Part shown: in pieces, positions 32,326-40,016 of the stretch
Numbering within the stretch: position 1 is the first letter of the stretch
How the letters are laid out: the number at the start of each line of letters is the position of its first letter
Virus record (IMG/VR): IMGVR_UViG_3300031857_000254
Location: 1-53,562 of that record
Length of the DNA: 53,562 nt
From: a virus
Strand: one strand, 5' to 3'
Translations under genes and position numbers: made by a program
The notes under the pieces: model-generated
Databases searched by the model: none
Told to the model about the DNA's origin: nothing
Seen by the model: the letters and a program-made list of their open reading frames with translations, nothing else

Positions 32326-32628
32326 TTATCCGTAAATCAGGTTCGGGCATGGCGGCATCGAGTCCCACATGGTGCGCCAAGAATCCGAATAGGCGGGTGG
32401 CTGTCCGATACGCATCCATGAAGCGCCATAGGAGCCATGCTCAACGCTTTGCTTGCTGTATCGGGTATCGATGCCTAGCCATAGGTCTTTGATGCGCTCC
32501 TGAGCCTCCTGAGGCGCTTCACGGGCACGGGCGGATAATTCTATCATGACTTCCTCTAGGTTGTCGCCTTCGACCGATAGCGGGCGATACTTGCCCAGAA
32601 AATAGATTGTGCCGATGTAATGGCTCAC
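32326..32628 (-). CDS. Hypothetical protein, last gene of the small operon
   Basis: A 100-residue protein starting at GTG 32628, which overlaps the upstream stop (GTGA). Strand SHYIGTIYFLGKYRPLSV is followed by a helix NLEEVMIELSARAREAPQEAQERIKDLWLG and a C-terminal Trp/Pro-rich part. The terminator follows at once. No recognisable domain. Possibly an early or middle host-interaction protein. Confidence 0.55.
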   Translation of the reverse strand: MSHYIGTIYFLGKYRPLSVEGDNLEEVMIELSARAREAPQEAQERIKDLWLGIDTRYSKQSVEHGSYGASWMRIGQPPAYSDSWRTMWDSMPPCPNLIYG

Positions 32629-32918
32629 TTCACGGCTCCCATGTCGATTGCAGTCCAGTCCTCGTCCTCGCAAGCCTCACCGACTGAATAGATATCTTCG
32701 CGGTGGTAGGCTTGGGTGTCGGTGTCGTTCAGCTGCAGCAACATTAGCATGGCTCGGACTGTGCCATTCCATAGGTTATCATCGTCGATGGTCTCGCCGT
32801 TCAGCGCACCGACGATTTCATAATCGCCATCGCTGCGCTCCCATGCGAACGTGATGTGGTTCGGATAGCGGCGCGACTTTAGGTCGGCAATCATCGCTTC
32901 GATTTCGGTCTGTGTCAT
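32625..32918 (-). CDS. Acidic hypothetical protein
   Basis: A 97-residue protein with helix TQTEIEAMIADLKSR, a strand pair (ITFAWERSDGDYEIVGALNG), and an acidic C-terminal half (EACEDEDWTAIDM). AAAGGA lies before the ATG, so it can be translated independently. The upstream 65 bases hold no gene. Function unknown. Confidence 0.62.
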   Translation of the reverse strand: MTQTEIEAMIADLKSRRYPNHITFAWERSDGDYEIVGALNGETIDDDNLWNGTVRAMLMLLQLNDTDTQAYHREDIYSVGEACEDEDWTAIDMGAVK

Positions 32919-32983
32919 AAGGTTCCTTTCCTTGTTGGCGCTAGTGCCAGCCTCGGCGCGGATTGCTCCGCGCTCCGGTGGTG

Positions 32984-33073
32984 CTAGTTTCCTTCGATGG
33001 TGTGCTTGATAACAAGTATCGATAGGAGCAGGACGCCCCAGAAGAACGATAGCACTGCGATGTGGCTAATCAT
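32984..33073 (-). CDS. 29-residue membrane peptide
   Basis: MISHIAVLSFFWGVLLLSIL... is almost wholly one hydrophobic helix of about 20 residues with a short polar end, so it should span the membrane once. Its ATG overlaps the upstream stop (ATGA). A similar membrane peptide is encoded two genes upstream. Such peptides can act as early membrane modulators, but nothing here shows the target. Confidence 0.52.
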   Translation of the reverse strand: MISHIAVLSFFWGVLLLSILVIKHTIEGN

Positions 33074-33306
33074 GCGATGCGCTCCGCATCCAGTTGGCAG
33101 GCGTTGATGAAGCGCTTGTGGTCGAACCTTGAATTGTCGTTCCGCAGCTTCTCGGCGAGCCTGTGGGCGATTGTGTAGGTCGCCAGTCGTTCGCCGGATA
33201 GGATTGCCTTAGCTCTATCTGACAGGTTGTCGGATTGCTCCTGCGCGATTTCGCGGCGAACCTGCGCGATGGTTTCGGCGATTAATACATAGTCTTTGCG
33301 TGTCAT
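33070..33306 (-). CDS. Small conserved-type helical protein
   Basis: A 78-residue helical protein: KDYVLIAETIAQVRREIAQEQ, then RLATYTIAHRLAEKLRNDN, then SRFDHKRFINACQLDAERIA. The closing N-x-RFD-x-x-RF-x-x-AC pattern is familiar from small phage proteins with unknown roles. It overlaps the membrane peptide gene by four bases. It may bind nucleic acid or form a helical dimer. Confidence 0.65.
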   Translation of the reverse strand: MTRKDYVLIAETIAQVRREIAQEQSDNLSDRAKAILSGERLATYTIAHRLAEKLRNDNSRFDHKRFINACQLDAERIA

Positions 33307-33307
33307 G

Positions 33308-33400
33308 TTATGCTCCAGTCATTGCGTATAGGTTGGCGGTGATTACTATCAGGGCGAATAGGCCCAAGCGGATTGCTAGGTGGATTTGCGTGTCGGTCAT
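33308..33400 (-). CDS. 30-residue membrane peptide
   Basis: MTDTQIHLAIRLGLFALIVI... forms one membrane helix with a polar start. It has a strong GGGAGG site nine bases before the ATG, and that ATG overlaps the upstream stop (TAATG). The good ribosome site makes real translation likely. Single-pass membrane peptide of unknown role. Confidence 0.58.
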   Translation of the reverse strand: MTDTQIHLAIRLGLFALIVITANLYAMTGA

Positions 33401-33651
33401 TATGCGTCCTCCCTTTCGACTCGATAGAAGCAATACCCGTCATCCTTCGCGCTGCGGGCCATCGTGTATTCGACGCGCTCGTCGCCGCTGTCATCCATCA
33501 GGATAAGCATCAGCTTCTCAGCTGCTAGGGCGTGAGCGTCCTCGACGTTCAGCTCGTAGGGATAGGGGATTGTCACCTGACGCGCCCCGTTCGTTGCCTT
33601 GATGCGCGAGCCTCGCGTGTCGGTCGGGCCTTGATAGCGTGTCCGTATCAT
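33400..33651 (-). CDS. Hypothetical protein with nucleic-acid-binding look
   Basis: An 83-residue protein. The N-terminal part is basic (MIRTRYQGPTDTRGSRIKAT), then RQVTIPYPYELNVEDAHALAAEKLM, and a C-terminal strand YTMARSAKDDGYCFYRV. ATG 33651 overlaps the upstream stop (TGATG). The mix of basic N-terminus and mixed fold could suit RNA or DNA binding. Unproven. Confidence 0.6.
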   Translation of the reverse strand: MIRTRYQGPTDTRGSRIKATNGARQVTIPYPYELNVEDAHALAAEKLMLILMDDSGDERVEYTMARSAKDDGYCFYRVEREDA

Positions 33652-33839
33652 CAGTTGAGCCCCTTCATTGCAGCGCCAGTGTGAAGCGCGTCCTCGGCAT
33701 CGCTGGTGTAATAGGCGACTGCCTCCTCCCGTGCCGGTGATAGGTCGGGCAGCGTCACCCGATACTCTTGCCAGTCCCGCGAGTAGGTGGCCTTGCATCC
33801 CATTGCCTTAAGCTGGGCCAGTGTTTGCTTGATGCTCAT
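33651..33839 (-). CDS. Small protein, first gene of the second leftward operon
   Basis: A 62-residue protein: helix SIKQTLAQLKAMGCKATYS, then RDWQEYRVTLPDLS, then an acidic helix. The AAGGA site before ATG 33839 is good. It is the first gene after the promoter-like sequence at 33906-33934 and so may be expressed very early. Similar LKAMGCKATYSRDWQEYRV patterns occur in small phage proteins. Function unknown. Confidence 0.6.
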   Translation of the reverse strand: MSIKQTLAQLKAMGCKATYSRDWQEYRVTLPDLSPAREEAVAYYTSDAEDALHTGAAMKGLN

Positions 33840-33905
33840 GTTGTGTTTCCTTAGAACTGTGCCGAGGGATACGCCGCGGCTCGCTGGGCATCTCGCCCGC
33901 CGCAA

Positions 33906-33951
33906 TTAATCTCAGATGTCAGCAGCTATGTCAACAGCTATGTCATCAATT
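33906..33951 (-). promoter_or_regulatory. Leftward promoter inside three tandem 12-bp repeats
   Basis: Three head-to-tail repeats ATGTCAgCAGCT, ATGTCAaCAGCT and ATGTCAtCAATT occupy 33916-33951. On the minus strand the middle copy gives TTGACA (33929-33934); 17 bases on is GATTAA (33906-33911), a weak -10. A transcript would start near 33898 and lead into the gene at 33839. The repeats overlap the -35 region, so a regulator binding there would control the operon. Confidence 0.5.
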
Positions 33952-33976
33952 AAACACCAGGTCGAAAACCGGATAC

Positions 33977-34027
33977 ATCACAGTGCAATGTGAGCCTGGA
34001 CTTGTTGGAAATCACAGCGCAATGTGA
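33977..34027. repeat. Pair of palindromic 17-bp repeats (TCACA-N6-TGTGA)
   Basis: ATCACAGtGCAATGTGA (33977-33993) and ATCACAGcGCAATGTGA (34011-34027) differ in one base and are 34 bp apart. Each has arms TCACA and TGTGA around six bases, so it can bind a dimeric regulator. They lie between divergent transcription units, about 40 bp from the tandem 12-bp repeats. Confidence 0.58.
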
Positions 34028-34075
34028 CATTGACCGCCAGAAATCAGGGCAGGTCGGCCCCAGCTGCAGCCAGAC

Positions 34076-34200
34076 ACCCCCACCCACCCACTTTTGGCAG
34101 GTTATGGGTATTTTATATCTATATATACCCACTCCCACCCACATTTTCCGCCAAAACAGTTTGCCTTCTTGGCCGACCCCCCACCCCCTGATATGACCCC
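34076..34200. other. C-rich tracts and AT-rich hairpin upstream of terS
   Basis: Non-coding. CCCCCACCCACCCAC (34076-), CCCACTCCCACCCAC (34128-) and CCCCCCACCCCCT (34179-) give runs of G on the minus strand. Between them TGGGTAT/ATACCCA (34105-34111 with 34125-34131) pairs around an AT-rich 13-base loop. The string CCCCCACCCCCT recurs near 31998 in the other non-coding region. Function unknown; packaging-site or structured-DNA roles are possible. From 34201 to 34273 I see AT-rich DNA without a clear -35/-10 pair. Confidence 0.35.
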
Positions 34201-34273
34201 CTTTGTTCTAATCGCTGGCTCCATAAAAATTTATATATTGTTTTAACTTGGATGATGATTATAAAGGATGGAT

Positions 34274-34804
34274 ATGGATTGGGATGATGACGATTTTGGG
34301 TTGGGTTCGCTGATCAGCGAGGGTGCTGAAGTTGCGATGCGTGAGGACCGTGACTTGGTTTTTGCGCGTGAGTATGTGCGTTTGAAGGCGGTGAAGTCGA
34401 AGAACGCTGCTGAGCTGGCGTGCGTCCGGGCTGGGATTACGAATCCTGAGTATCACATCAAGGTAGTTGCGGAGCGGCAGCTGGCGCGTGTGGAGGTTCA
34501 GCGGCTGATTGCTGAGGCTGAGACTTCCGGGCTGACGATTGAGCGGACGGAGTACACGCGGGATTTGTTTTTGGATGAGCTGCAGGCGGTGCATGAGCGG
34601 GCGTTGGATGCGAAGAATTTCACGAGTGCGATTAGTGCGGTGAAGACGCAGGCTCAGTTGCTGGGGATGATGGACCAGACGGTGAATATCAATCACACGG
34701 TGACGGCGAAGGATCTGGATTTGCAGACGTTAAGAGCGATGGTTGCTGACCGGGCGAAGCCGGTGGCGGTTATTGAGGCGGATTATAGGGAGGTTGAGGG
34801 ATGA
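34274..34804 (+). CDS. terS: Terminase small subunit
   Basis: A 176-residue DNA-recognition subunit of the packaging motor. A helix-turn-helix lies in the N-terminal third (SKNAAELACVRAGITNPEYHI, followed by a VVAERQLARVEVQRLI helix), matching small terminases. A central coiled helix (FLDELQAVHERALDAKNFTSAI) is the usual oligomerisation part, and the C-terminus is the likely contact for the large subunit. AAGGA lies five bases before ATG 34274; the ATG at 34268 overlaps this site. It is first in the rightward late operon, two genes before terL. Confidence 0.82.
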   Translation: MDWDDDDFGLGSLISEGAEVAMREDRDLVFAREYVRLKAVKSKNAAELACVRAGITNPEYHIKVVAERQLARVEVQRLIAEAETSGLTIERTEYTRDLFLDELQAVHERALDAKNFTSAISAVKTQAQLLGMMDQTVNINHTVTAKDLDLQTLRAMVADRAKPVAVIEADYREVEG

Positions 34805-35049
34805 AGATTAATCAGGCGTTTTTGCGTGGATTTACGGGTGACGGCGATAAGCTATGTACGCCGCTGACCATAATTGGGGATGAGAACTCAATCACGCTGA
34901 CCAAGGGCGAGGGCTTTGACGAGTGGTTGGCGGATGACACCGAGATTGTTCTGCACGACGGTACTGAGACTACCTACACCGCCCAGAACCAAGAGGCGCT
35001 TCGCAGGATTGTGGCGGCATGGCTTCATGGTGAAGAGTTCGAGGGGTGA
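34801..35049 (+). CDS. Small acidic protein between terminase genes
   Basis: An 82-residue protein (MKINQAFLRGFTGDGDKL..., then SITLTKGEGFDEWLADDTEIVLHDG) that overlaps terS by four bases. A beta-rich first half and a C-terminal helix. No catalytic motif. Placement between terS and terL suggests a packaging accessory, but there is no direct evidence. Confidence 0.55.
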   Translation: MKINQAFLRGFTGDGDKLCTPLTIIGDENSITLTKGEGFDEWLADDTEIVLHDGTETTYTAQNQEALRRIVAAWLHGEEFEG

Positions 35050-35210
35050 TATATATCCGCGACGAGGGGCAGCTGATTCGCAATGGGATTAACGTGTACC
35101 CGCGTCGATCCAGCAGTGTTGGGTTTATCGTAGCTCTGGGCCAGCGGCGTTGGATGCTGCGTTATTCGCGGGTTTTGGGTCGGCTGTATTGCACTGTGGT
35201 GGCGCGATGA
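35046..35210 (+). CDS. 54-residue basic protein between terminase genes
   Basis: A GTG-started frame overlapping the upstream stop (GTGA) and the terL start (ATGA). The product (VIYIRDEGQLIRNGINVYPRR as two parts, then RRWMLRYSRVLGRLYCTVVAR) is basic, with Arg and aromatic residues. It closes what would be a 157-base gap in a gapless operon. Function unknown; it may be a coupling frame or a packaging accessory. Confidence 0.5.
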   Translation: MIYIRDEGQLIRNGINVYPRRSSSVGFIVALGQRRWMLRYSRVLGRLYCTVVAR

Positions 35211-36739
35211 ATCCTGACCTATCGATGGATGACTTGCTGGCGGAGCTGGTGGCCCGCGAGGAGGCGATGGCATCGTTTGCGGCGTATATTGAGTATGTGA
35301 GCGGGATGAAGCCGCCGCCGCACTTGAAGCTGATTTGCGACAAGCTGGACGAGGTGGCGAACGGTAAGATTCAGCGGCTGATGATCTCGATGCCGCCGGG
35401 GCATGGTAAGTCGTTTGCCGCGTCGCATTACTTCCCGGCCTATTACTTGTCGAAGAACCCGACGAAGAATGTGATCTTTGCGACGCACAAGCAGGAGCTG
35501 TCGGATTCGTTCGGTCTGAAGGTTCGTAACGTGATCAAGGGCGACGAGCATCGGCGCTTGTTCCCGGATGTGGGTATTAGTGCGGACAAGACGGCTGCGG
35601 GCGAGTGGATGACGACGCAGGCTGGTGGTTATCACGCGACGGCGGTTGGCGCGAACGTGACGGGTCGGCGCGGGGATATATTGATTGGGGACGATTTGCT
35701 GTCGGGTATTCAGGCGGCGGAATCGGACAGTGAGCGGAACAAGCTATGGGCATGGTACGGTGCGGATTTTTTCACGCGCCGTAAGAACAAGGACACGCCG
35801 ATCATCCTGATTGGAACGCGCTGGCATCTGGGGGACCACATGGGTCGCTTGGATCAGGGCGAGCGGGATGGTGAGGGCGAGAAGTGGGAGCGGGTGATTT
35901 TGCCCGCGCTGGCGGTGGATAACGACATTTTGGGGCGTGAGCCCGGAGATGCACTGTGGCCGGAACAGTTCCCGAAAGAGGAACTGGAGAAGATCCGCCG
36001 CCAGCCTTCCACGACGAGCCGCATCTGGTCGTCGCTGTATCAGCAGAATCCGGTTGTGGATGATGGTGGTATTATCGATCAGACGTGGTTCAAGTGGTGG
36101 CGGTCGCCCGATCCGCCGGAGGTGAAGTATGTGATACAGGCGTGGGATACGGCACTGACGGCGAACAAGACATCGGCGTATAGCGCGTCAACGACGTGGG
36201 GCGTGTTTGATGACGATAACGGGATACCGAATCTGATATTGCTGTCGGTGTGGCGCGACCGTGCGGAGTGGCCGATACTGCGGCGAATGGTGCAGCGGAT
36301 GGCGACGGATTACCGGGACGATAACTACCGCACGCCGATCAAGGCATCGAAGAACCGGATGCCGGATACGGTGCTGGTGGAGGCGAAGGCGAACGGTCAG
36401 ATGCTGATTCAGGATTTGGGCCGTGCAGGAATTGTTGCAACGCCGTTTAATCCTGATAAGTTTGGTGATAAGATAGCGCGTGTTCGTCTGGTTACGGATT
36501 TGATCGAGAACGGGCGTGTGTGGTTGCCGGCGATGAAACCGGCGTATGATCAGTTGAGGCCGTGGGCGCGTGACTTTATGGAACAGTGCGTTCAGTTTCC
36601 AGCGGCTGATTCGAGGGACTGGGTTGATACGATGACGATGGCGTTTTTGCGGGTCAAGCAGTCTGGGTGGGTTCACAATACCGAGAACCCGTATGAAGAG
36701 GTTTATGACGTACCGCTTGAACGCGCATCGTTTTATTGA
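35207..36739 (+). CDS. terL: Terminase large subunit
   Basis: A 510-residue packaging ATPase and nuclease. The ATPase has a Walker A variant MPPGHGKS (about 62-69), a Walker B ILIGDDL (about 158-164) and a coupling motif ILIGTRWH near 205. The RNase-H-like nuclease shows QAWDTALT (about 310, first Asp), VEAKANGQ (about 390) and DWVDTMTMAF (about 472, last Asp). ATG 35207 overlaps the previous stop; the upstream in-frame region is not conserved in type. The length is typical for this class. It drives DNA into the procapsid at the portal encoded next. Confidence 0.95.
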   Translation: MNPDLSMDDLLAELVAREEAMASFAAYIEYVSGMKPPPHLKLICDKLDEVANGKIQRLMISMPPGHGKSFAASHYFPAYYLSKNPTKNVIFATHKQELSDSFGLKVRNVIKGDEHRRLFPDVGISADKTAAGEWMTTQAGGYHATAVGANVTGRRGDILIGDDLLSGIQAAESDSERNKLWAWYGADFFTRRKNKDTPIILIGTRWHLGDHMGRLDQGERDGEGEKWERVILPALAVDNDILGREPGDALWPEQFPKEELEKIRRQPSTTSRIWSSLYQQNPVVDDGGIIDQTWFKWWRSPDPPEVKYVIQAWDTALTANKTSAYSASTTWGVFDDDNGIPNLILLSVWRDRAEWPILRRMVQRMATDYRDDNYRTPIKASKNRMPDTVLVEAKANGQMLIQDLGRAGIVATPFNPDKFGDKIARVRLVTDLIENGRVWLPAMKPAYDQLRPWARDFMEQCVQFPAADSRDWVDTMTMAFLRVKQSGWVHNTENPYEEVYDVPLERASFY

Positions 36740-36750
36740 TAGGAAGCATA

Positions 36751-39102
36751 ATGGCCCGTAAACCAATGACACTCGAAGATACGCTGCGTCCCCAGTTTGA
36801 GGGGATTGGCGGCGTTGACGTTGACATGCCTGAGGGCGACGCGGAATACGAAATCGAAATGGGCGGCCCTGAGATGGTCGATGGCGCTGAGATCACCGAA
36901 TTGGATGATGGCGGCGTTGAGATTGATTTTGAACCATCGGAAGATGAAGAAGAAGAAATCACGCACGAGTCGAACCTCGCGCTGTACATGGACGATATGG
37001 ACCTAAATGGTCTGGGTGAGATGCTGCTAAGCGGCGTTGAGGAAGATAAACAGAGCCGCAGTGAGTGGGAAACCACGATGTCTGAGGGCATCAAGCTGAT
37101 GGGCCTGAAGATCGAAGACCGCCAGACGCCGTTCAAGGGGGCGTGCGGCGTTTACGATCCGCTGTTGGCTGAGGCTGTGGTGCGCTGGCAGGCTGTGGCT
37201 TGCGGCGAGCTGTTACCGGCTGCTGGTCCGGTTAAGACGCAGATCACGGGCGTTGCGAACGAGCAGTTGGAGGCGCAGGCGTCGCGGGTTAAGGACTTCA
37301 TGAACCTTTACCTTACGGAATTGGCCCCTGAGTTCTACGAAGAGTTCGACCAGATGCTGTTCTGGTTGGCGCTGGTGGGTTCGACGTTCAAGAAAGTTTA
37401 TCAGGATCGGCTGCTGGGACGCCCGGTGAGCCGATTTGTTTTGCCGGACAACTTCATTGTTTCCTATGGCACGACTGATTTAGAGACATCGCCACGTTTC
37501 TGCCACATTACGCCGATGACGCGCCGGAATTTCCGCTTGGCGCAGCTGGCGGGTGTGTATCGCGATATCAAGGTTGGCGATCCGCAGCCGGATGATGAGG
37601 GCCAGAGCCCGATTCGCGCAGAGGTTGACGGCGTTCAGGGCGTTGAGCCGGGCGCGGAAGGCACGGAAGAGTATCGGATCTATGAGGTTTATGCGGATCT
37701 GAACCTCGAAGGCTTTGAAAACGAGGATGGTATTCCTCTGCCGTATATCGTGACGATTGATGAGGGGACTCGCAAGGTTCTGTCGATCTATCGTAACTAT
37801 GAAGAGGGTGATCCGACGTTCAAGCGTCAGGATTGCTTTGTTCACTATAAGCTGATGCCCGGCGTTGGCTTTTATGGCCTTGGCTATGCGCATTTGTTGG
37901 GCAACTCGGCGAAGACGGCGACATCGATCCGTCGTCAGCTGATTGACGCTGCGACGCTGAACAACTTCCCCGGCGGCTTGCGCGTTAAGGGCATGCGCCT
38001 CGACGACAATAACATTGGGATTGGCCCGACTGAGTTCCGTGAAATTGACACGGGCGGTATGCCGATTCAGAACGCGATCATGACGATGCCGTATAAGGAA
38101 CCTTCGCAGGTTTCTTTGGCGCTGCTGAAGGAAACGTATGAGAGTGCGCGGAATCTTGCCAACACAGCCGAAATTGCGGTGGGTGAGGGCAGACAAGATG
38201 CTCCAGTTGGAACGACTGTGGCTCTTATGGAAGCGGCAACCCGACTCCAGTCGGCGACGCTCAAGCGGTCGCATAAGGCGTTCAATCGGGAACTGAAGAT
38301 GATTGCGAATTTGTTTGGCAAGTATCTGCCAGACGAACCGTATCCATTCCCAGTTCGCGGCGGCATGTCGGCGATCATGCGCGAAGACTTCTCGGACAAC
38401 ATCGACGTTATTCCTGTCAGCGACCCGAACATTTCGTCGTCCGCGCAACGCATGATGCGTGCGGAAGCTCTATTGCGTTTTGCGACACAGCAGCCTGACC
38501 AGCACAATCTGCGCGCAGCCTATCGTCAGATGTATGTCGAGATGGGAATTGACGAAGAGAAGATTGAAATGCTCCTGTTGCCTGAGCAAGAGAAGCCGAA
38601 GCCGCTGGATCCTCTGTCTGAGAACCAGAATGCACTGACGGGCAAGCCATTGGTGGCCGGCGCGTATCAGGATCACGACGCACACATCGCGGCGCACGCC
38701 CCGATTGCTGAAGAGAACCCAGCGCTGCAGGCGCACATCAACGAGCATTTGGCCCTGAAGATGCGCTTGCAGGTTGAGCAGATCATTGGCCAGCCGTTGC
38801 CGCCTCCGGGCCAGCCGCTGCCGCCTGAGATTGAGAACCAGCTCGCGGTTATGGTTGCACAGGCCATGCAGCAGCTTGCGCCATCCTATAAGCCACAGCC
38901 TCCGGGCCCTGACCCAATGGTTCAGATTGAGCAGATGAAGGTTCAGCAGCGCGATGCTGACAGCAAACTTGACGCCCAAGTCGAAATGACGAAGGCGCAA
39001 ATAGAAGCACAGACTGACGCGGAAGACCGTGCTTCGAGAGAGCGGATTGCAGCAATGAAGCTCCAGTCCGAAGCCCTGCGTAATAATGGAGGTTTTCAAT
39101 GA
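36751..39102 (+). CDS. Portal protein
   Basis: A 783-residue portal that forms the dodecameric DNA channel at one capsid vertex. Recognition rests on its place after terL, its size (P22-type portals are about 725 residues) and typical segments: an acidic N-terminus, LYLTELAPEFYEEFDQMLFWLALVGSTF (in parts), VGFYGLGYAHLLGNSAKTAT, RRQLIDAATLNNFPGG and FNRELKMIANLFGKYLPD. The C-terminal 150 residues are Pro/Gln-rich helices, like the barrel of long portals. ATG 36751 has AGGA eight bases before it; the upstream TTG lacks a site. It overlaps the next gene by four bases. Confidence 0.9.
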   Translation: MARKPMTLEDTLRPQFEGIGGVDVDMPEGDAEYEIEMGGPEMVDGAEITELDDGGVEIDFEPSEDEEEEITHESNLALYMDDMDLNGLGEMLLSGVEEDKQSRSEWETTMSEGIKLMGLKIEDRQTPFKGACGVYDPLLAEAVVRWQAVACGELLPAAGPVKTQITGVANEQLEAQASRVKDFMNLYLTELAPEFYEEFDQMLFWLALVGSTFKKVYQDRLLGRPVSRFVLPDNFIVSYGTTDLETSPRFCHITPMTRRNFRLAQLAGVYRDIKVGDPQPDDEGQSPIRAEVDGVQGVEPGAEGTEEYRIYEVYADLNLEGFENEDGIPLPYIVTIDEGTRKVLSIYRNYEEGDPTFKRQDCFVHYKLMPGVGFYGLGYAHLLGNSAKTATSIRRQLIDAATLNNFPGGLRVKGMRLDDNNIGIGPTEFREIDTGGMPIQNAIMTMPYKEPSQVSLALLKETYESARNLANTAEIAVGEGRQDAPVGTTVALMEAATRLQSATLKRSHKAFNRELKMIANLFGKYLPDEPYPFPVRGGMSAIMREDFSDNIDVIPVSDPNISSSAQRMMRAEALLRFATQQPDQHNLRAAYRQMYVEMGIDEEKIEMLLLPEQEKPKPLDPLSENQNALTGKPLVAGAYQDHDAHIAAHAPIAEENPALQAHINEHLALKMRLQVEQIIGQPLPPPGQPLPPEIENQLAVMVAQAMQQLAPSYKPQPPGPDPMVQIEQMKVQQRDADSKLDAQVEMTKAQIEAQTDAEDRASRERIAAMKLQSEALRNNGGFQ

Positions 39103-39635
39103 AGATGACTGACTTGCGGGCGAAAGCTCGTGCAATTTTCGGCCCAGCAATCGCTGAGCCTATGCCTAAACAACCCAATGGCGCGAAGGCGCTTCAGGAG
39201 CGTGCAAACGCCCGTCCTATCCCGACCTATAAGGTTGGCGGTGCTGTAAAGAAGAGCATGCCTCCTCAGCCGACTGCAGCTGAGCGTGAAGCAGATCGCA
39301 AACGTCGCGAAGAGTATGCGAAGATGAAGGTGTCGAAGGAACAGGGTGCAGCCATTACCCGTGGTAATCGCGCCGCTGACATTGAAGGTGGTCGCTATAA
39401 GGATGGCGGCAAGGTTCAGACATCGGCTGACACTGCCAAAAAGCTGGCCACAGAAATGGGCGGCATGAAAAAGGGCGGCAAGGCAAAGAAGGATGGCCTC
39501 GCTGTCATGATTGCTATTGGTGAGCCTAAGAAGCCAGTTAAAAAAGCTGCTGGCGGCGCTGCCAAGGTTCGCAAGGGCATGATGACACCTGAAGGTAAAA
39601 TTACGCACGCCATGAATAAGATGCGCGACAAGTAA
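39099..39635 (+). CDS. Basic Lys/Gly-rich structural protein
   Basis: A 178-residue, strongly basic protein, with AREADRKRREEYAKMKVSKEQ-type coils and Gly-Gly-Lys motifs (YKVGGAVKKS, YKDGGKVQTS, MKKGGKAKKD). Such GG motifs recur in structural proteins of this window. A GGAGG site six bases before the ATG suggests high expression. The charge fits an internal DNA-contact or scaffold-linked protein. The gap after it holds a hairpin (39643-39671). Confidence 0.6.
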   Translation: MKMTDLRAKARAIFGPAIAEPMPKQPNGAKALQERANARPIPTYKVGGAVKKSMPPQPTAAEREADRKRREEYAKMKVSKEQGAAITRGNRAADIEGGRYKDGGKVQTSADTAKKLATEMGGMKKGGKAKKDGLAVMIAIGEPKKPVKKAAGGAAKVRKGMMTPEGKITHAMNKMRDK

Positions 39636-39642
39636 CAGGGGC

Positions 39643-39671
39643 CGCGACCGTGCCTTAACAGTGCGGTCGCG
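39643..39671 (+). terminator. GC-rich hairpin after the basic structural gene
   Basis: CGCGACCG (39643-39650) pairs perfectly with CGGTCGCG (39664-39671) around 13 bases. No T-run follows, so full termination is unlikely. It may reduce read-through from packaging to head genes or protect the upstream message. Confidence 0.4.
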
Positions 39672-39734
39672 ACTACCTAACCCTAGCAGAAGGTGGGCAA
39701 AGACTCGCCGCTGCAAAACTACCGGAGAATAAAA

Positions 39735-40016
39735 TTGAGCGCAGAGGAACTAAGCCGCAGAGCGGTTGAGCGTATCAGTGAGCTGCGAGATCGCGCCACA
39801 GAATACTCATTAAATGCACGTTTTAGGCCGTCCAGCCAAGGGGAGAAATACTTCCCGGCATCGACGGCGGAAGAGATTGCCCTTCAGGTTCTGGAGGGGA
39901 ATGCGTTGGTGCGTGGCTATACAGCTGCAATTCAGGTCATTGCCGACGAGTATAAACGTATGATGCAGCCTGACGATGATAAAATACCGGAACAAAAAAC
40001 AAGGAGTCATTACTGA
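39735..40016 (+). CDS. Small helical protein in head operon
   Basis: A 93-residue protein starting at TTG 39735 (GGAG seven bases upstream); GTG 39693 is the other option. Helices SAEELSRRAVERISELRDRA and STAEEIALQVLEGNALVRGYTAAIQVIADEYKRMM dominate. Its stop overlaps the GroES-like start (TGATG). It could be a helper of the co-chaperonin or of capsid assembly. Function unknown. Confidence 0.6.
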   Translation: MSAEELSRRAVERISELRDRATEYSLNARFRPSSQGEKYFPASTAEEIALQVLEGNALVRGYTAAIQVIADEYKRMMQPDDDKIPEQKTRSHY

